Below, one piece after another: positions 26,841-35,737 of a stretch of 64,000 nucleotides of DNA (positions are counted from its first letter, which is position 1; every line of letters begins with the position of its first letter). The notes under the pieces were generated by a model. The model ran no database searches. It had not been told where the DNA came from and worked only from the letters and a program-made list of their open reading frames with translations. A program made the position numbers and the translations under genes. Source of the stretch: Rhodopseudomonas pseudopalustris (lineage in GTDB: Bacteria; Pseudomonadota; Alphaproteobacteria; Rhizobiales; Xanthobacteraceae); contig NZ_FODT01000004.1 in NCBI RefSeq assembly GCF_900110435.1, forward strand, positions 372,001 through 436,000, written 5' to 3'.

Positions 26841-28064
26841 TCACCGAATGGCCTCGACCAGCGCCATGCCTTCGCCGCGCCAATGGCCGGCGCCGATCAC
26901 CACAATCTGGTCCGGGGCTTTCGCCGTTTCAATCTCCAACCCGCTCGGATCGTTCGGAGGAAACAGCGCGCCGCGCGACAGCGACAACGCCGCGAGCGCG
27001 ATGCCGAGCGGAAACTGCGCTTCCATGACGTGGCCGAACGCTGTCCCCGTGGCGCGCACCGGATGATCGGGATGGGCGCGCAGGAACGCGGCTTCCTCCG
27101 CCGTCGCGGGCTCAGCGCCGGTCGCGCCGGTGATGATCGCAGTGTTGTCGTGCAGCGGGCCGAGTTGCGCCCAGAGCTTGTCCATCGACATGGTGATATC
27201 GCCCGGCGCGCGCCGGCGCGACATGTCGGCGACGACATTGGTCAGCCGCGCAAACGGCTTTGCGCCGCGCGCCTGCGCATGCGCCTTCGATTCGATTACC
27301 AGAAAGGCACCGCCGGAGCCGAGCGCAAAGCCGCCCTTCGGGCCGCGCGCAAACACCGGCGCGTAGTTGTCCTTGAGATTGAAATCGCCGAACTCGTAGA
27401 GCATCAGCAGGTCTTTGCGCTCGCCGTTCTGCGCCGCCCCGATCAGCGCGATGTCGCTCTGTCCGGCGGCGATGCGCGCCAACGCAATTCGGGCGGCGTC
27501 GACGCCGGATTCTTCTTCGCCCATGAAGGTGCGAGACGAGCCGGTGACGCCGTGCACGATGGCGATATTGCCCGCGAGCAGATTGGAGAGCTGGGCCAGA
27601 AACAGCGTCGGCCGCAGATCGTTCATCAGCCGGTCGTTCAGCGCGCCGGGCGGAGAGTCGCCCTGGGCCTCGGAGTTCAACACAGCGGAGTCGACCGCGA
27701 GGTCGCGTTCGCCGCCGCCGGCCGCGACGATCATGTCGGTCCGGGACAGGATTTCGGTGTTGCCCTTGATGCCCGCCGAATCCAGCGCGAGGCCTGCCGC
27801 ATAGGTGCCGATCCGCTGCCAGGCTTCCATCTGGCGCTGATCGCCCTTCTTGGGGATCTGCTGATCGAAGCTGAGCGGCGCCAGCGGATGCACGATGTAG
27901 GGCGCAAAGCTCGTCGCGTCGGCGTTGACCCGGCGCTGCGCCAGCGCATCCCAATGCGCGTCGAGGCCTTCGGTCAGCGACGTCGCGAGGCCGATGCCGG
28001 TGATCCAGGCTTCCGCCGGTTGTTTGCGTTGTGTTTCCGTGTCAGCCATTTCCGTCTCAGTCAT
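26841..28064 (-). CDS. fabF2XL: Ketosynthase-like partner without catalytic Cys (chain-length-factor type)
   Basis: A 407-residue ketosynthase-fold protein, 28 bases upstream of fabF1XL in the same operon. At the place of the nucleophilic Cys the sequence reads VTGSSRTF (about residues 173-180), with Ser instead of Cys, and the first catalytic His block (NAHGTGTP in its neighbour) is replaced by TGATGAEP; only a later GH motif (AFGHVMEA) remains. So it probably does not condense by itself. As in type II polyketide systems, it may form a heterodimer with FabF1XL and help set chain length. The start at 28064 overlaps the end of fabZXL by 8 bases, indicating coupling. Confidence 0.88.
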   Translation of the reverse strand: MTETEMADTETQRKQPAEAWITGIGLATSLTEGLDAHWDALAQRRVNADATSFAPYIVHPLAPLSFDQQIPKKGDQRQMEAWQRIGTYAAGLALDSAGIKGNTEILSRTDMIVAAGGGERDLAVDSAVLNSEAQGDSPPGALNDRLMNDLRPTLFLAQLSNLLAGNIAIVHGVTGSSRTFMGEEESGVDAARIALARIAAGQSDIALIGAAQNGERKDLLMLYEFGDFNLKDNYAPVFARGPKGGFALGSGGAFLVIESKAHAQARGAKPFARLTNVVADMSRRRAPGDITMSMDKLWAQLGPLHDNTAIITGATGAEPATAEEAAFLRAHPDHPVRATGTAFGHVMEAQFPLGIALAALSLSRGALFPPNDPSGLEIETAKAPDQIVVIGAGHWRGEGMALVEAIR

Positions 28065-28530
28065 GGGTGATCATCTGCTCCGGAAATCCGATCTGCTTGG
28101 CCATCGCTTCCATGTGCCCGCGTAAATCCGGGTTGGGGAAGGGCACATGGCGGAAGGTCAGCGTCGCGTTGCACGCCAGCTTGCCGCCGCTTTTGATCTT
28201 CGCTTCGGTCATGGTGTAGCCCGAACCCTCATGGATCACCGATGCCTCGACCGACAGCGTCTCGCCCGGCGTGACGAAGCTGCGCATCTTGGCTTCCTTG
28301 ACCGCAGCCAGGAACGGCATACGCTGGAATTGCATCAGCGCGATCAGCAACCAGCCTGAGGTCTGCGCCATCGTCTCGATCAGCAGCACGCCCGGCATCA
28401 AAGGATAGCCGGGAAAGTGACCCTCGAAGATGGTGCTCTTTTCGGGCACCCGCGCTTCGACCGTGATGCTGCGCTGCTCGAGACGAAGGTCGGCGATCCG
28501 ATCAATCAGATGGAAATATTCGAGGTTCAT
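28057..28530 (-). CDS. fabZXL: 3-hydroxyacyl-ACP dehydratase of the VLCFA operon
   Basis: A 157-residue hot-dog-fold dehydratase of the FabZ type. The active-site block GHFPGYPLMPGVLLIE contains the catalytic His and the Pro-Gly pattern; the Glu that completes the site is in LIETMAQ. It removes water from the 3-hydroxyacyl-AcpXL intermediate during chain elongation. It lies between acpXL and fabF2XL and overlaps the latter by 8 bases. It is distinct from the housekeeping FabZ next to lpxA, which is not in the window. Confidence 0.9.
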   Translation of the reverse strand: MNLEYFHLIDRIADLRLEQRSITVEARVPEKSTIFEGHFPGYPLMPGVLLIETMAQTSGWLLIALMQFQRMPFLAAVKEAKMRSFVTPGETLSVEASVIHEGSGYTMTEAKIKSGGKLACNATLTFRHVPFPNPDLRGHMEAMAKQIGFPEQMITHD

Positions 28531-28557
28531 GGCGCGGGCGGGCTCTCGACCGCCACG

Positions 28558-28842
28558 CTATGCGCCCTTGGCGGCGACCAATTCGTCGATGCGCGCGGCG
28601 AGGTTGCTCAGCACGAAATACTGCTCGGTGGTCGCCTTGCCGTCATTGACCTCCTGGGTCCATTTCTCCAGCGGCAACTTGATACCGAACGCCTTGTCGA
28701 TCGCGAAGGCGATGTCGAGAAAATCCAGGCTGTCGATTCCCAGATCATCGATCGCGTGGCTCTCCGGGGTGATGGTATCGCGCGGGATGTCGCAGGTTTC
28801 CGCGATGATGGTGGCCACCCGATCGAATGTGGAAGTCATCAT
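28558..28842 (-). CDS. acpXL: Acyl carrier protein for very-long-chain fatty acid of lipid A
   Basis: AcpXL carries the growing 26- to 32-carbon chain and delivers it to LpxXL. The 94-residue acidic protein has the phosphopantetheine attachment site DSLD with Ser38 and a C-terminal region longer than normal AcpP, as in rhizobial AcpXL. It is the first gene of the six-gene operon; the promoter should lie in 28843-29006. The presence of AcpXL is typical for Rhizobiales, whose lipid A spans the outer membrane with the long chain. Confidence 0.93.
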   Translation of the reverse strand: MMTSTFDRVATIIAETCDIPRDTITPESHAIDDLGIDSLDFLDIAFAIDKAFGIKLPLEKWTQEVNDGKATTEQYFVLSNLAARIDELVAAKGA

Positions 28843-29006
28843 TAAGCCTTTGAAAGTTTGTCGGAAATGGCCGTCCGCGCCGGGCGCGACCGTGGTCGTG
28901 ACGACAGGTGGATGCCCGTATATCGGAGCGCTGCCCGGAGTTCAATGGCGGGGGGACCAACCGCCTTTTGGCTCAGCTTTGGCCACCTTTCGCAGGTTGC
29001 AGGAAA

Positions 29007-29339
29007 TCAGCCCGGCAGGATAGCGATGTTTGCGCAGTCGCGCCGGCCCATCAACACGCAATCCTGTGTCTTGCGAAGGTCGGCGATGCTCGTGGCCAGC
29101 CAAAAACCGATCGCCGTCAGCACAATGGTGACGACCAGGCCGGCGATGTTGGTCAGCATCCGGTGGCTGAAATCGTCAGGCGATTCGTCGCCGCCGTGTT
29201 CGTAGCGAGACAAATCGGTCTGAACCGGCGGAAGCTGTCGACCATGGGCCGCCAGCGCCCGGGAGGGCGGGATGCGCGGTTGGAACTGCAAGACGCGGTG
29301 GTCTTCATCGCCGGGGAGGGGGAGGCTGTGGTTTTTCAT
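29007..29339 (-). CDS. Small one-pass membrane protein, conserved hypothetical
   Basis: A 110-residue protein. Residues 1-58 are polar, Pro/Arg/His-rich and probably disordered in the cytoplasm. One membrane helix follows at about 65-87 (IAGLVVTIVLTAIGFWLATSI), then a short tail with two Cys spaced by nine residues, QDCVLMGRRDCAN, ending at residue 110. I know this C-terminal pattern from small hypothetical proteins of Bradyrhizobiaceae. The function is unknown. The Cys pair would face the periplasm if the N-terminus stays inside and could form a disulphide or bind a metal. Confidence 0.6.
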   Translation of the reverse strand: MKNHSLPLPGDEDHRVLQFQPRIPPSRALAAHGRQLPPVQTDLSRYEHGGDESPDDFSHRMLTNIAGLVVTIVLTAIGFWLATSIADLRKTQDCVLMGRRDCANIAILPG

Positions 29340-29513
29340 GGCTGCCGGCCCAAGACGGCGGATTGATCGCGCAATCTATCCTAGTCGATGCCGGGCGTGA
29401 GGCCAACTCCACAACGCGACGGAACCGACGGCTCGGCCTGCGGGCTGTGCAGCCTTCTCAATATGTTCGATTGCCGATCCGCCGCTGGCGTCGGCGACCG
29501 AACCGCGCCGGCG

Positions 29514-30047
29514 TCAATCTTCCGCCGCGGCAACCCCCTTGTTTTCGGCGTCGTGCTTCTCAGTCTTGTGATCCGACTTCTCCTCAGATTTGCCGTTGGC
29601 GGAATCCTTGCCGCCGAGCAGGCGATGTAGCAGGCCCTCCAGCCGGTGGCCGCCGGTCAGCACGGCGAGCGTGATCACCATTGCGGCCAGGACGCCCGGC
29701 CATTGGCCGGCGCCGCAGGCGATGCCGATACAGGCTGTCAGCCAGGTGCAGGCCGCGGTGGTCAGGCCGTGCACGTCCTGATGGCCGCCGGTGTGAACGA
29801 TCACGCCGGCGCCGAGAAAGCCGATCCCGGTGAGGATGCCCTGGATCACGCGGCTGGTCGCGTCGGAAACGTGGGCAAGGTCGGCGCTCTGGTCGGCGAG
29901 CGCGACCAGCAGCGCCGAGGCCACGCCGACCAGCGCCAGCGTGCGCATCCCGATCGGCTTGCCCTGGAGATCGCGATTGAGCCCAATCAACCCGCCGGCG
30001 AACGCGGCGGCGCCAAGGCGCAACAGAATCTCCGACCAAGGCAGCAC
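29514..30047 (-). CDS. MgtC/SapB family membrane protein
   Basis: A 177-residue inner-membrane protein of the MgtC/SapB family: FAGGLIGLNRDLQGKPIGMRTLALVGVASALL at the start is the family signature, followed by helices around 60-140 and GILTGIGFLGAGVIVH. The C-terminal 35 residues are very charged (Glu/Lys/Asp/His) and replace the ACT-like domain found in true MgtC, so this is the short SapB/YhiD-like type. MgtC proteins are linked to magnesium limitation and to control of the F-type ATPase; YhiD-like ones to acid stress. Specific role unknown. It runs in the same direction as the AhpD-like gene 30 bases upstream. Confidence 0.85.
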   Translation of the reverse strand: MLPWSEILLRLGAAAFAGGLIGLNRDLQGKPIGMRTLALVGVASALLVALADQSADLAHVSDATSRVIQGILTGIGFLGAGVIVHTGGHQDVHGLTTAACTWLTACIGIACGAGQWPGVLAAMVITLAVLTGGHRLEGLLHRLLGGKDSANGKSEEKSDHKTEKHDAENKGVAAAED

Positions 30048-30077
30048 CGCATCAACCTCCCGGTTCGATCGGCGGCG

Positions 30078-30659
30078 TCATGTCTTCGGCAGCCGTCCCA
30101 TCAGATAGAATTCGTCGTTGGGCCGCATGGCGGTAACGTTGGCCATGCGGTTGGACAGAGCGAAGAACGCGGCAACCGCCGCGATGTCCCAAATATCGTC
30201 CTCACTGAAGCTGTGACGTTTCAGCGCATCGAAATCCGCGTCGCCGACGGCCTCGGCCTCGCGGCTGACCTTCATCGCGAAGTCGATCATCGCTCTTTGC
30301 CGCGGCGTGATGTCGGCCTTGCGATAGTTGGCCGCGATCTGGTCGGCGATCAGCGGATTCTTGGCCCGGATCCGCAGGATCGCGCCATGCGCGATCACGC
30401 AATATTGGCACTGATTGGCCGCCGAGGTCGCGACCACGATCATCTCGCGTTCGGCCTTCGACACGCCGCTGTCCTTCTCCATCAGCGCGTCGTGATAGGC
30501 GAAAAACGCACGGAACTCGTCCGGCCGCGCGGCCAGCGCCAGAAACACGTTCGGCACGAAGCCGGACTTTTCCTGTACGGCGAGAATGCGCGTGCGGATG
30601 TCGTCGGGCATTTCGGCCAGCGAGGGAATTGCAAAGCGGGAGATTGCAGGAGAGGTCAT
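30078..30659 (-). CDS. AhpD-like carboxymuconolactone decarboxylase-fold peroxidase-related protein
   Basis: A 193-residue alpha-helical protein of the AhpD/CMD superfamily. The active site CxxC with His is at Cys84, Cys87, His91 in NQCQYCVIAHG. The overall pattern (KSGFVPNVFLALA, RQRAMIDFAMKV, NRMANVT) fits the subgroup named peroxidase-related enzyme. Likely role is peroxide or alkyl hydroperoxide reduction with a thiol donor, not proven. ATG 30659 is preferred over 30683 because the family begins at the ISRF-type segment and a GGAACC lies upstream. MgtC follows 30 bases downstream in the same direction. Confidence 0.8.
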   Translation of the reverse strand: MTSPAISRFAIPSLAEMPDDIRTRILAVQEKSGFVPNVFLALAARPDEFRAFFAYHDALMEKDSGVSKAEREMIVVATSAANQCQYCVIAHGAILRIRAKNPLIADQIAANYRKADITPRQRAMIDFAMKVSREAEAVGDADFDALKRHSFSEDDIWDIAAVAAFFALSNRMANVTAMRPNDEFYLMGRLPKT

Positions 30660-30745
30660 CGATGGTTCCGCGAGGCGCGACATGCGCCTCGCGAACTTAA
30701 GCGATGATTACGCCGGCGCAAAGCGCCTGCCCAATCGTCGGCGGC

Positions 30746-32494
30746 TCAGCGCAGCGGCTTCTTCAGCAGCGAGAAACGGTCGGGATCGAGCCCGAGCGAG
30801 GGCTGCAGCATCGGAGCGTCCATGGTGCGTGCCAGCGGCCGCTCGACCACGCCTGGATCGTTCGGAATGTCGCGATGCGAGGTGGCGCCTCGCCAGCGTT
30901 CCAGCACCGCGCTGACGAAATGCATGTCGTGGCCCGCGGTCGCCGACGGCACGGTCGAGATCGCCGCTTCCGAACGCGGCAATTGCTGCACTGGCACTTC
31001 CTTGAAGCGCAGCCGGGTCGGCAGCGCGACGCCTTCGCCGAACGCCAGCACTTCGCGGGTTCCGAGCGAAGGCACGAACGACAACAGATTGGCGGCAGCG
31101 TCCGACACCGCCGAGCGCAGCAGCGACTGGTCGCGGTCGTTGGCGAGCCGCATCGCGAACAGCGTGTTGCACTGGGACAGGATCGTCGCGTCGAGTTCCG
31201 CCGGGCGCTGGGACACCAAGCCGAGATAGACGCCGTATTTGCGGCCTTCCTTGGCGATCCGCGACACCGCCTTGCGGGTCGGGCCGAAACCGATCGAACG
31301 GTCGGCGGCCGCGTAGCGATGCGCTTCCTCGCAGACGAACAGCAGCGGCGAGACGCCGTCGCTCCACAGCCCGAAATCGAACGCCATCCGGCACAGCACC
31401 GACACCACCGAGTCGACGACCTCGGCCGGGAAGCCGGCGAGCTGCATGATCGTCATCGGGCGACCATTAGCGGGCAGCCGGAACAGGTGACTGATCACCT
31501 CCGCCATGGTGTCGCCGCCGACATTGGCGTTATCGAACATGAAAGCGTAGCGCGGGTCGTTGCGCACGGTCTCGATGCGCGAGATCAGCTTGTGATAGAT
31601 GATGCGCGACGAGCGGTTCTCGAGCTTGCCCATGCGCTCGTCGATCAGCGAGATCAGATCGACCAGCCGATACGGTACCGGAGTGTCGGCGGTATAGCCG
31701 ACCGACTTCGGATCCATTCGCTTCAGCCCGATCCGGTCGGCGTTGGTGTACTGCACGTACAGGCCCTTCGCGATCGGGATCACCTCGGCGAGGACGTCGA
31801 GTTCTTCCGGAACGCCCGGGCGGCCGGCGAACAGCACGTCGACGATTTCATCGAAGTTGAACAGCCAGAACGGCAGCTTGAGGTTGCGCGGGTTGAGCAC
31901 CAGCGCGCGATCGCCGAAGCAACGGCCGTACTCGTTGTGAACGTCGAGCAGGAAGACGCGCAAGGCCGGCCGAGATTTCAGGATCTCGTTGAGCAGCAGC
32001 GATACACCGGTCGATTTGCCGACGCCGGTCGAGCCGAGTACCGCGAAGTGCTTCGACAGCATTTCCTCGATGTCGACATAGGCGATCACCGACGGGTCCT
32101 GCTGCAGCGTGCCGACATTGATCTGGTCGGAGCCGGTCGGCGCATAAACGACGCGCAGGTCTTCGCTGGTGATCATTTCGACCGCGTCGCCGATCGTCGG
32201 ATAGTTGGTGACGCCGCGCTGAAACTTCGCGCGCGCCGGACCGGGCAGGATTTCGCCGAGCAGATCGACCGAGGCGCTGGCGCTGTACTGGTCGCCGACC
32301 ACGTCTTCACACGATACTTCGGTGATGATCGCGATGATGGTGGAACTCGCCGTACGGATGCTGATGAAGCGGCCGACCGTGGCCCGGATTGCGGCAGGCG
32401 ACAGGTGCTTTTCGGGCAACAGGCCCGCGCGCGCCATCGACCCGCGCACCGAGATGATCTTGCCGAACGCCGGAGCGGAAACAGCTTCTGCCAT
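30746..32494 (-). CDS. HerA-like hexameric ATPase (DUF87)
   Basis: From ATG 32494 the protein has 582 residues. The N-terminal part is a HAS-barrel-like beta domain (about 10-130), then a FtsK/HerA-type motor: Walker A GSTGVGKST at 154-162, Walker B LLFVCEEAHRY, and the C-terminal GLVSQRPAELDATILSQC. HerA proteins are hexameric translocases that, in archaea, work with the nuclease NurA in end resection; bacterial ones also serve in DNA repair or defence. No NurA or other nuclease gene is adjacent, so the partner is unknown. It is a solitary gene, divergent from the micro-ORF and UbiC-like gene. Confidence 0.83.
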   Translation of the reverse strand: MAEAVSAPAFGKIISVRGSMARAGLLPEKHLSPAAIRATVGRFISIRTASSTIIAIITEVSCEDVVGDQYSASASVDLLGEILPGPARAKFQRGVTNYPTIGDAVEMITSEDLRVVYAPTGSDQINVGTLQQDPSVIAYVDIEEMLSKHFAVLGSTGVGKSTGVSLLLNEILKSRPALRVFLLDVHNEYGRCFGDRALVLNPRNLKLPFWLFNFDEIVDVLFAGRPGVPEELDVLAEVIPIAKGLYVQYTNADRIGLKRMDPKSVGYTADTPVPYRLVDLISLIDERMGKLENRSSRIIYHKLISRIETVRNDPRYAFMFDNANVGGDTMAEVISHLFRLPANGRPMTIMQLAGFPAEVVDSVVSVLCRMAFDFGLWSDGVSPLLFVCEEAHRYAAADRSIGFGPTRKAVSRIAKEGRKYGVYLGLVSQRPAELDATILSQCNTLFAMRLANDRDQSLLRSAVSDAAANLLSFVPSLGTREVLAFGEGVALPTRLRFKEVPVQQLPRSEAAISTVPSATAGHDMHFVSAVLERWRGATSHRDIPNDPGVVERPLARTMDAPMLQPSLGLDPDRFSLLKKPLR

Positions 32495-32839
32495 TATCGT
32501 AAACTCACGCGATTTTCTATTCAAGGCGCGACTATGCGGGGCCGTTGCTGAGAAATTGTTAAGTCTGGCGCCGCGGCTCGCTGACGCACCCGCGCTGCGG
32601 GCTACCTAATCGCTGCTTTTACTGGCAATTCGGCGCGATCGCGTTCGCCTGCGTTAACGTGGCATTGACCATTGTCGACTTTGGGGGGCGGCGGGGCCGG
32701 GAGCGCTGCGTTGCGTCAGCAGGCGATCGATCTGGTTTGCGCGAACGGCGTTCAGATCTGTCCCGCTTCCCAAGCATCGTCGCGAAGCGCCCTCACGGAC
32801 AGGTGAGTAGGATTAATGTCCGAGTTGGAGAATAGGTCA
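32495..32839. other. Intergenic region between herA-like gene and micro-ORF
   Basis: This 345-base divergent gap should hold promoters for both sides. I see short GC-rich segments and no RNA gene, repeat or clear operator. Confidence 0.45.
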
Positions 32840-32938
32840 ATGGCGAAATCCCCGGCGCGGGACGATAGCGATACCCGTGCCGCCGCCGTCCGTTCAATGG
32901 CGGTTGAAGTCCCATCACATTCAGAGCCACGTCGTTGA
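32840..32938 (+). CDS. 32-residue upstream ORF coupled to the UbiC-like gene
   Basis: A micro-ORF of 32 residues, Arg/Ser/Ala-rich, starting MAKSPARDDS and ending SEPRR. GGAG lies 9 bases before the ATG, a good ribosome site. Its TGA (32936-32938) overlaps the TTG start of the next gene (32935-32937) as TTGA, a classic arrangement for translational coupling, and that TTG has no good site of its own. So this ORF probably delivers ribosomes to it. The alternative is that the two are one gene joined by a frameshift. Confidence 0.5.
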   Translation: MAKSPARDDSDTRAAAVRSMAVEVPSHSEPRR

Positions 32939-33480
32939 CCAGCGTCGTCGAATTCGAGAAGTTTCTACAGGGCCACGACACCGCCACGGCTGCGCTCGTC
33001 GCGTGGTGCCGGCGCTACGATGGCCGCGGCGCAGACGATCTGGCGGTCACGCTGCTCAGCGACCGGGTCGCGCAGCCGGGGGAATACCAAGGTCCGCTGC
33101 GGCCTTGCGCCGGCGAGACGATTCAGTGCCGCCGCGTCTTGCTCAGATGGGGTCAGCGGGTCGTGTCCGAGGCCGAAAATTGGTACGTGCCGCAGCGGCT
33201 GCCGGTGGCGATCCGACGAATGCTTGCCGAAGGCGCGCTCCCGTTCGGTGCCGTCGTCGCCGAGCTGATGCCGCGGCGGACGACGACGACGATGCTCCGC
33301 TGCGAGCAGATTGCGGGCGGTGGCCGCGAAGCCGCAGAACTGCTGGAGCAATTGGCGAGGGCGCAGGTATTTTCACCGCCGGAAGCGTTCGTGCTGCACG
33401 TCCATGCGATGATGACCGTGTCCGGCGTCATGCTGGCCGATGTGCGCGAGCACTATCGCCGCGAACTGCTGATGTCGTAG
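32935..33480 (+). CDS. Conserved hypothetical, chorismate lyase (UbiC)-like fold suspected
   Basis: A 181-residue protein read from a TTG start; the frame has a stop at 32905 upstream and no ATG until far inside. The middle resembles the UbiC/UTRA beta-sheet pattern: CRRVLLRWGQRVVSEAENWYVP, then RRMLAEGALPFGAVVAELMPRRTTT, i.e. an R-x-V-x-L strand, SxAxNWYVP, and PFGxVV...PRR like the PLG(x)...R region of chorismate lyases. UbiC makes 4-hydroxybenzoate for ubiquinone. This is a weak, by-eye similarity, and the catalytic residues cannot be confirmed. It may instead be an unrelated hypothetical. It converges with serB and is coupled to the micro-ORF upstream. Confidence 0.6.
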   Translation: MTSVVEFEKFLQGHDTATAALVAWCRRYDGRGADDLAVTLLSDRVAQPGEYQGPLRPCAGETIQCRRVLLRWGQRVVSEAENWYVPQRLPVAIRRMLAEGALPFGAVVAELMPRRTTTTMLRCEQIAGGGREAAELLEQLARAQVFSPPEAFVLHVHAMMTVSGVMLADVREHYRRELLMS

Positions 33481-33488
33481 CCCGTCCT

Positions 33489-33511
33489 CGGCGCCTCTTG
33501 TATCGGCGCCG
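33489..33511. other. Hairpin between convergent genes
   Basis: CGGCGCC (33489-33495) pairs with GGCGCCG (33505-33511) across a 9-base loop, between the stop of the UbiC-like gene and that of serB. It could act as a two-way transcription end, though neither side has a U-run. Confidence 0.4.
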
Positions 33512-33547
33512 CATCATCATGCCGCCACGCGGTGCGACAACGCCGGA

Positions 33548-34439
<892 letters not shown>

Positions 34440-34441
<2 letters not shown>

Positions 34442-35375
34442 GAACGGGTCGGATCCGGGGCAGCCAGGGCAAGGGCCGGCGGCCGTGCTTATCGCAGGGC
34501 CGACCGCCAGCGGCAAGTCGGCGCTCGCGTTACGGCTGGCGCAGGCGCGAGACGGCGTCGTTATCAACACCGATTCGATGCAGATGTACCGCGACCTTCG
34601 GATCATCACTGCCCGCCCGACGGCCGAAGAGGAGGCGCTGGCGGCGCATCGGCTGTACGGCAGTGTGGACGCTGCGGTGAATTTCTCCGCCGGCGCCTAT
34701 GTCGAGGCGGCCGCCGGCGCGCTGGAGGAAGCCCGCGCTGCCGGGCGGTTGCCGATCTTTGTCGGCGGCACCGGGCTGTATTTCAAGGCGTTGACCCGCG
34801 GGCTTTCGGCGGTGCCGCCGGTTGCTGCCGAGGTGCGCGACGCGGTTCGGCTGCGGCTCGACCGCGACGGCGTGCTGGCGCTGCACGCCGAACTGGCCCG
34901 GCACGATCCCGCCGGAGCCGCGCGGCTTGCACCGGCTGACCGCTCCCGGATCGCCCGCGCGCTGGAAGTCGTCCTGGCCACCGGTCGGCCATTGGCCGAC
35001 TGGCATAATCAGGCGTCGCCGCCGCTGCTGCCGCCGGAGGGCTTCGTCGCCATGTTTCTCGCGCCGGAGCGCGAGGCGCTGTATGGGCGGATCGACGCGC
35101 GCTTTGCGGCCATGCTGCAGGCGGGCGCGCTGGAGGAAGTCGCGGCGCTGGCCGCACGCAACCTCGACCCGCTGCTGCCGGCGATGAAGGCCCACGGCGT
35201 GCCGGCGCTGATCCGGCATTTTCGCGGGGAGCTGTCATTAGAGGAGGCCGCCGCGATCGGCGCCGCCGACACGCGACACTATGCCAAGCGGCAATTCACC
35301 TGGTTCCGGCACCAATTACCTGAATTTCGCTGGGTGACGCCGGAACAGGCCGAGAGCGGACTGCTCGGGACGTAA
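34440..35375 (+). CDS. miaA: tRNA dimethylallyltransferase
   Basis: MiaA adds a dimethylallyl group to A37 of tRNAs reading codons that begin with U. The 311-residue protein has the P-loop GPTASGKS (about 19-26), DSMQMYR with the catalytic Asp, the GGTGLYF block and [12 protein letters not shown] near the end (RQxTWFR of the family). Start is ATG 34440; it is the only ATG upstream of the P-loop that gives a normal N-terminus, and it overlaps the serB start on the opposite strand. An internal GTG at 34485 would trim right up to the P-loop strand, which is less likely. Confidence 0.92.
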
Positions 35376-35536
35376 GCGCCGGAGCGAGGCGTTGCGGCGC
35401 AGCAAGTGCACCTATTTACTGCTCGCGACCGTGCCGAAATCCGGCTAAGGTCTGATCCTTAGGGCGTTTCACCGCCTTGACATTGGAAGTTTGAGCGGTA
35501 TGGTCCCGCGCAACCTTTGGGAAGCCCGAGCGATCT

Positions 35537-35602
35537 ATGCGAAACAAAATTTCCAATCTGCTTCTCGTCATCGTACCCAGGCGCACCGCCGGGGATGGCT
35601 AG
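35537..35602 (+). CDS. ilv leader peptide (Leu-Leu-Leu-Val-Ile-Val)
   Basis: A 21-residue leader ORF starts at ATG 35537 and ends with TAG at 35600-35602. Residues 8-13 are Leu-Leu-Leu-Val-Ile-Val, all three branched-chain amino acids in a row, as in classic attenuation leaders. A hairpin with a U-run follows 30 bases after the stop, and the acetolactate synthase gene starts about 135 bases after the stop. Shortage of charged Leu, Val or Ile tRNA would stall the ribosome here and change RNA folding. It is far too short to be called a normal gene but the peptide content and context are telling. Confidence 0.85.
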   Translation: MRNKISNLLLVIVPRRTAGDG

Positions 35603-35631
35603 AGTCCATCCCGCGAACGGACGGTGCGCTG

Positions 35632-35654
35632 AGGGCCTTCGAGGGCCCTTTTTT
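35632..35654 (+). terminator. Attenuator terminator upstream of ilvB
   Basis: AGGGCC (35632-35637) pairs with GGCCCT (35644-35649) with a 6-base loop, followed by a run of T (35649-35654): an intrinsic terminator 84 bases before the ilvB start. Just upstream, GCGCACCG (35581-35588, inside the leader ORF after the Leu/Val/Ile codons) pairs perfectly with CGGTGCGC (35622-35629). A possible anti-terminator is 35610-35617 (CCCGCGAA) with 35638-35645 (TTCGAGGG), one mismatch, which would break the terminator. These alternatives give the usual leader logic. Confidence 0.8.
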
Positions 35655-35737
35655 ATTGTCCGAAAGCTAAGCGTCCAAACAACCGAGACCCGAACCACCC
35701 GACAGTCGAGCGCCAGATGGCGCATCCGGAGCCCAAC

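Noticed and set aside
24352-28070. Three long plus-strand frames over the VLCFA operon
   Set aside because: All are shadows of the six recognisable lipid A genes on the minus strand.
30704-32551. 615-codon open frame antisense to the HerA-like gene
   Set aside because: Shadow of the gene with Walker motifs; composition typical for the reverse strand in high-GC DNA.
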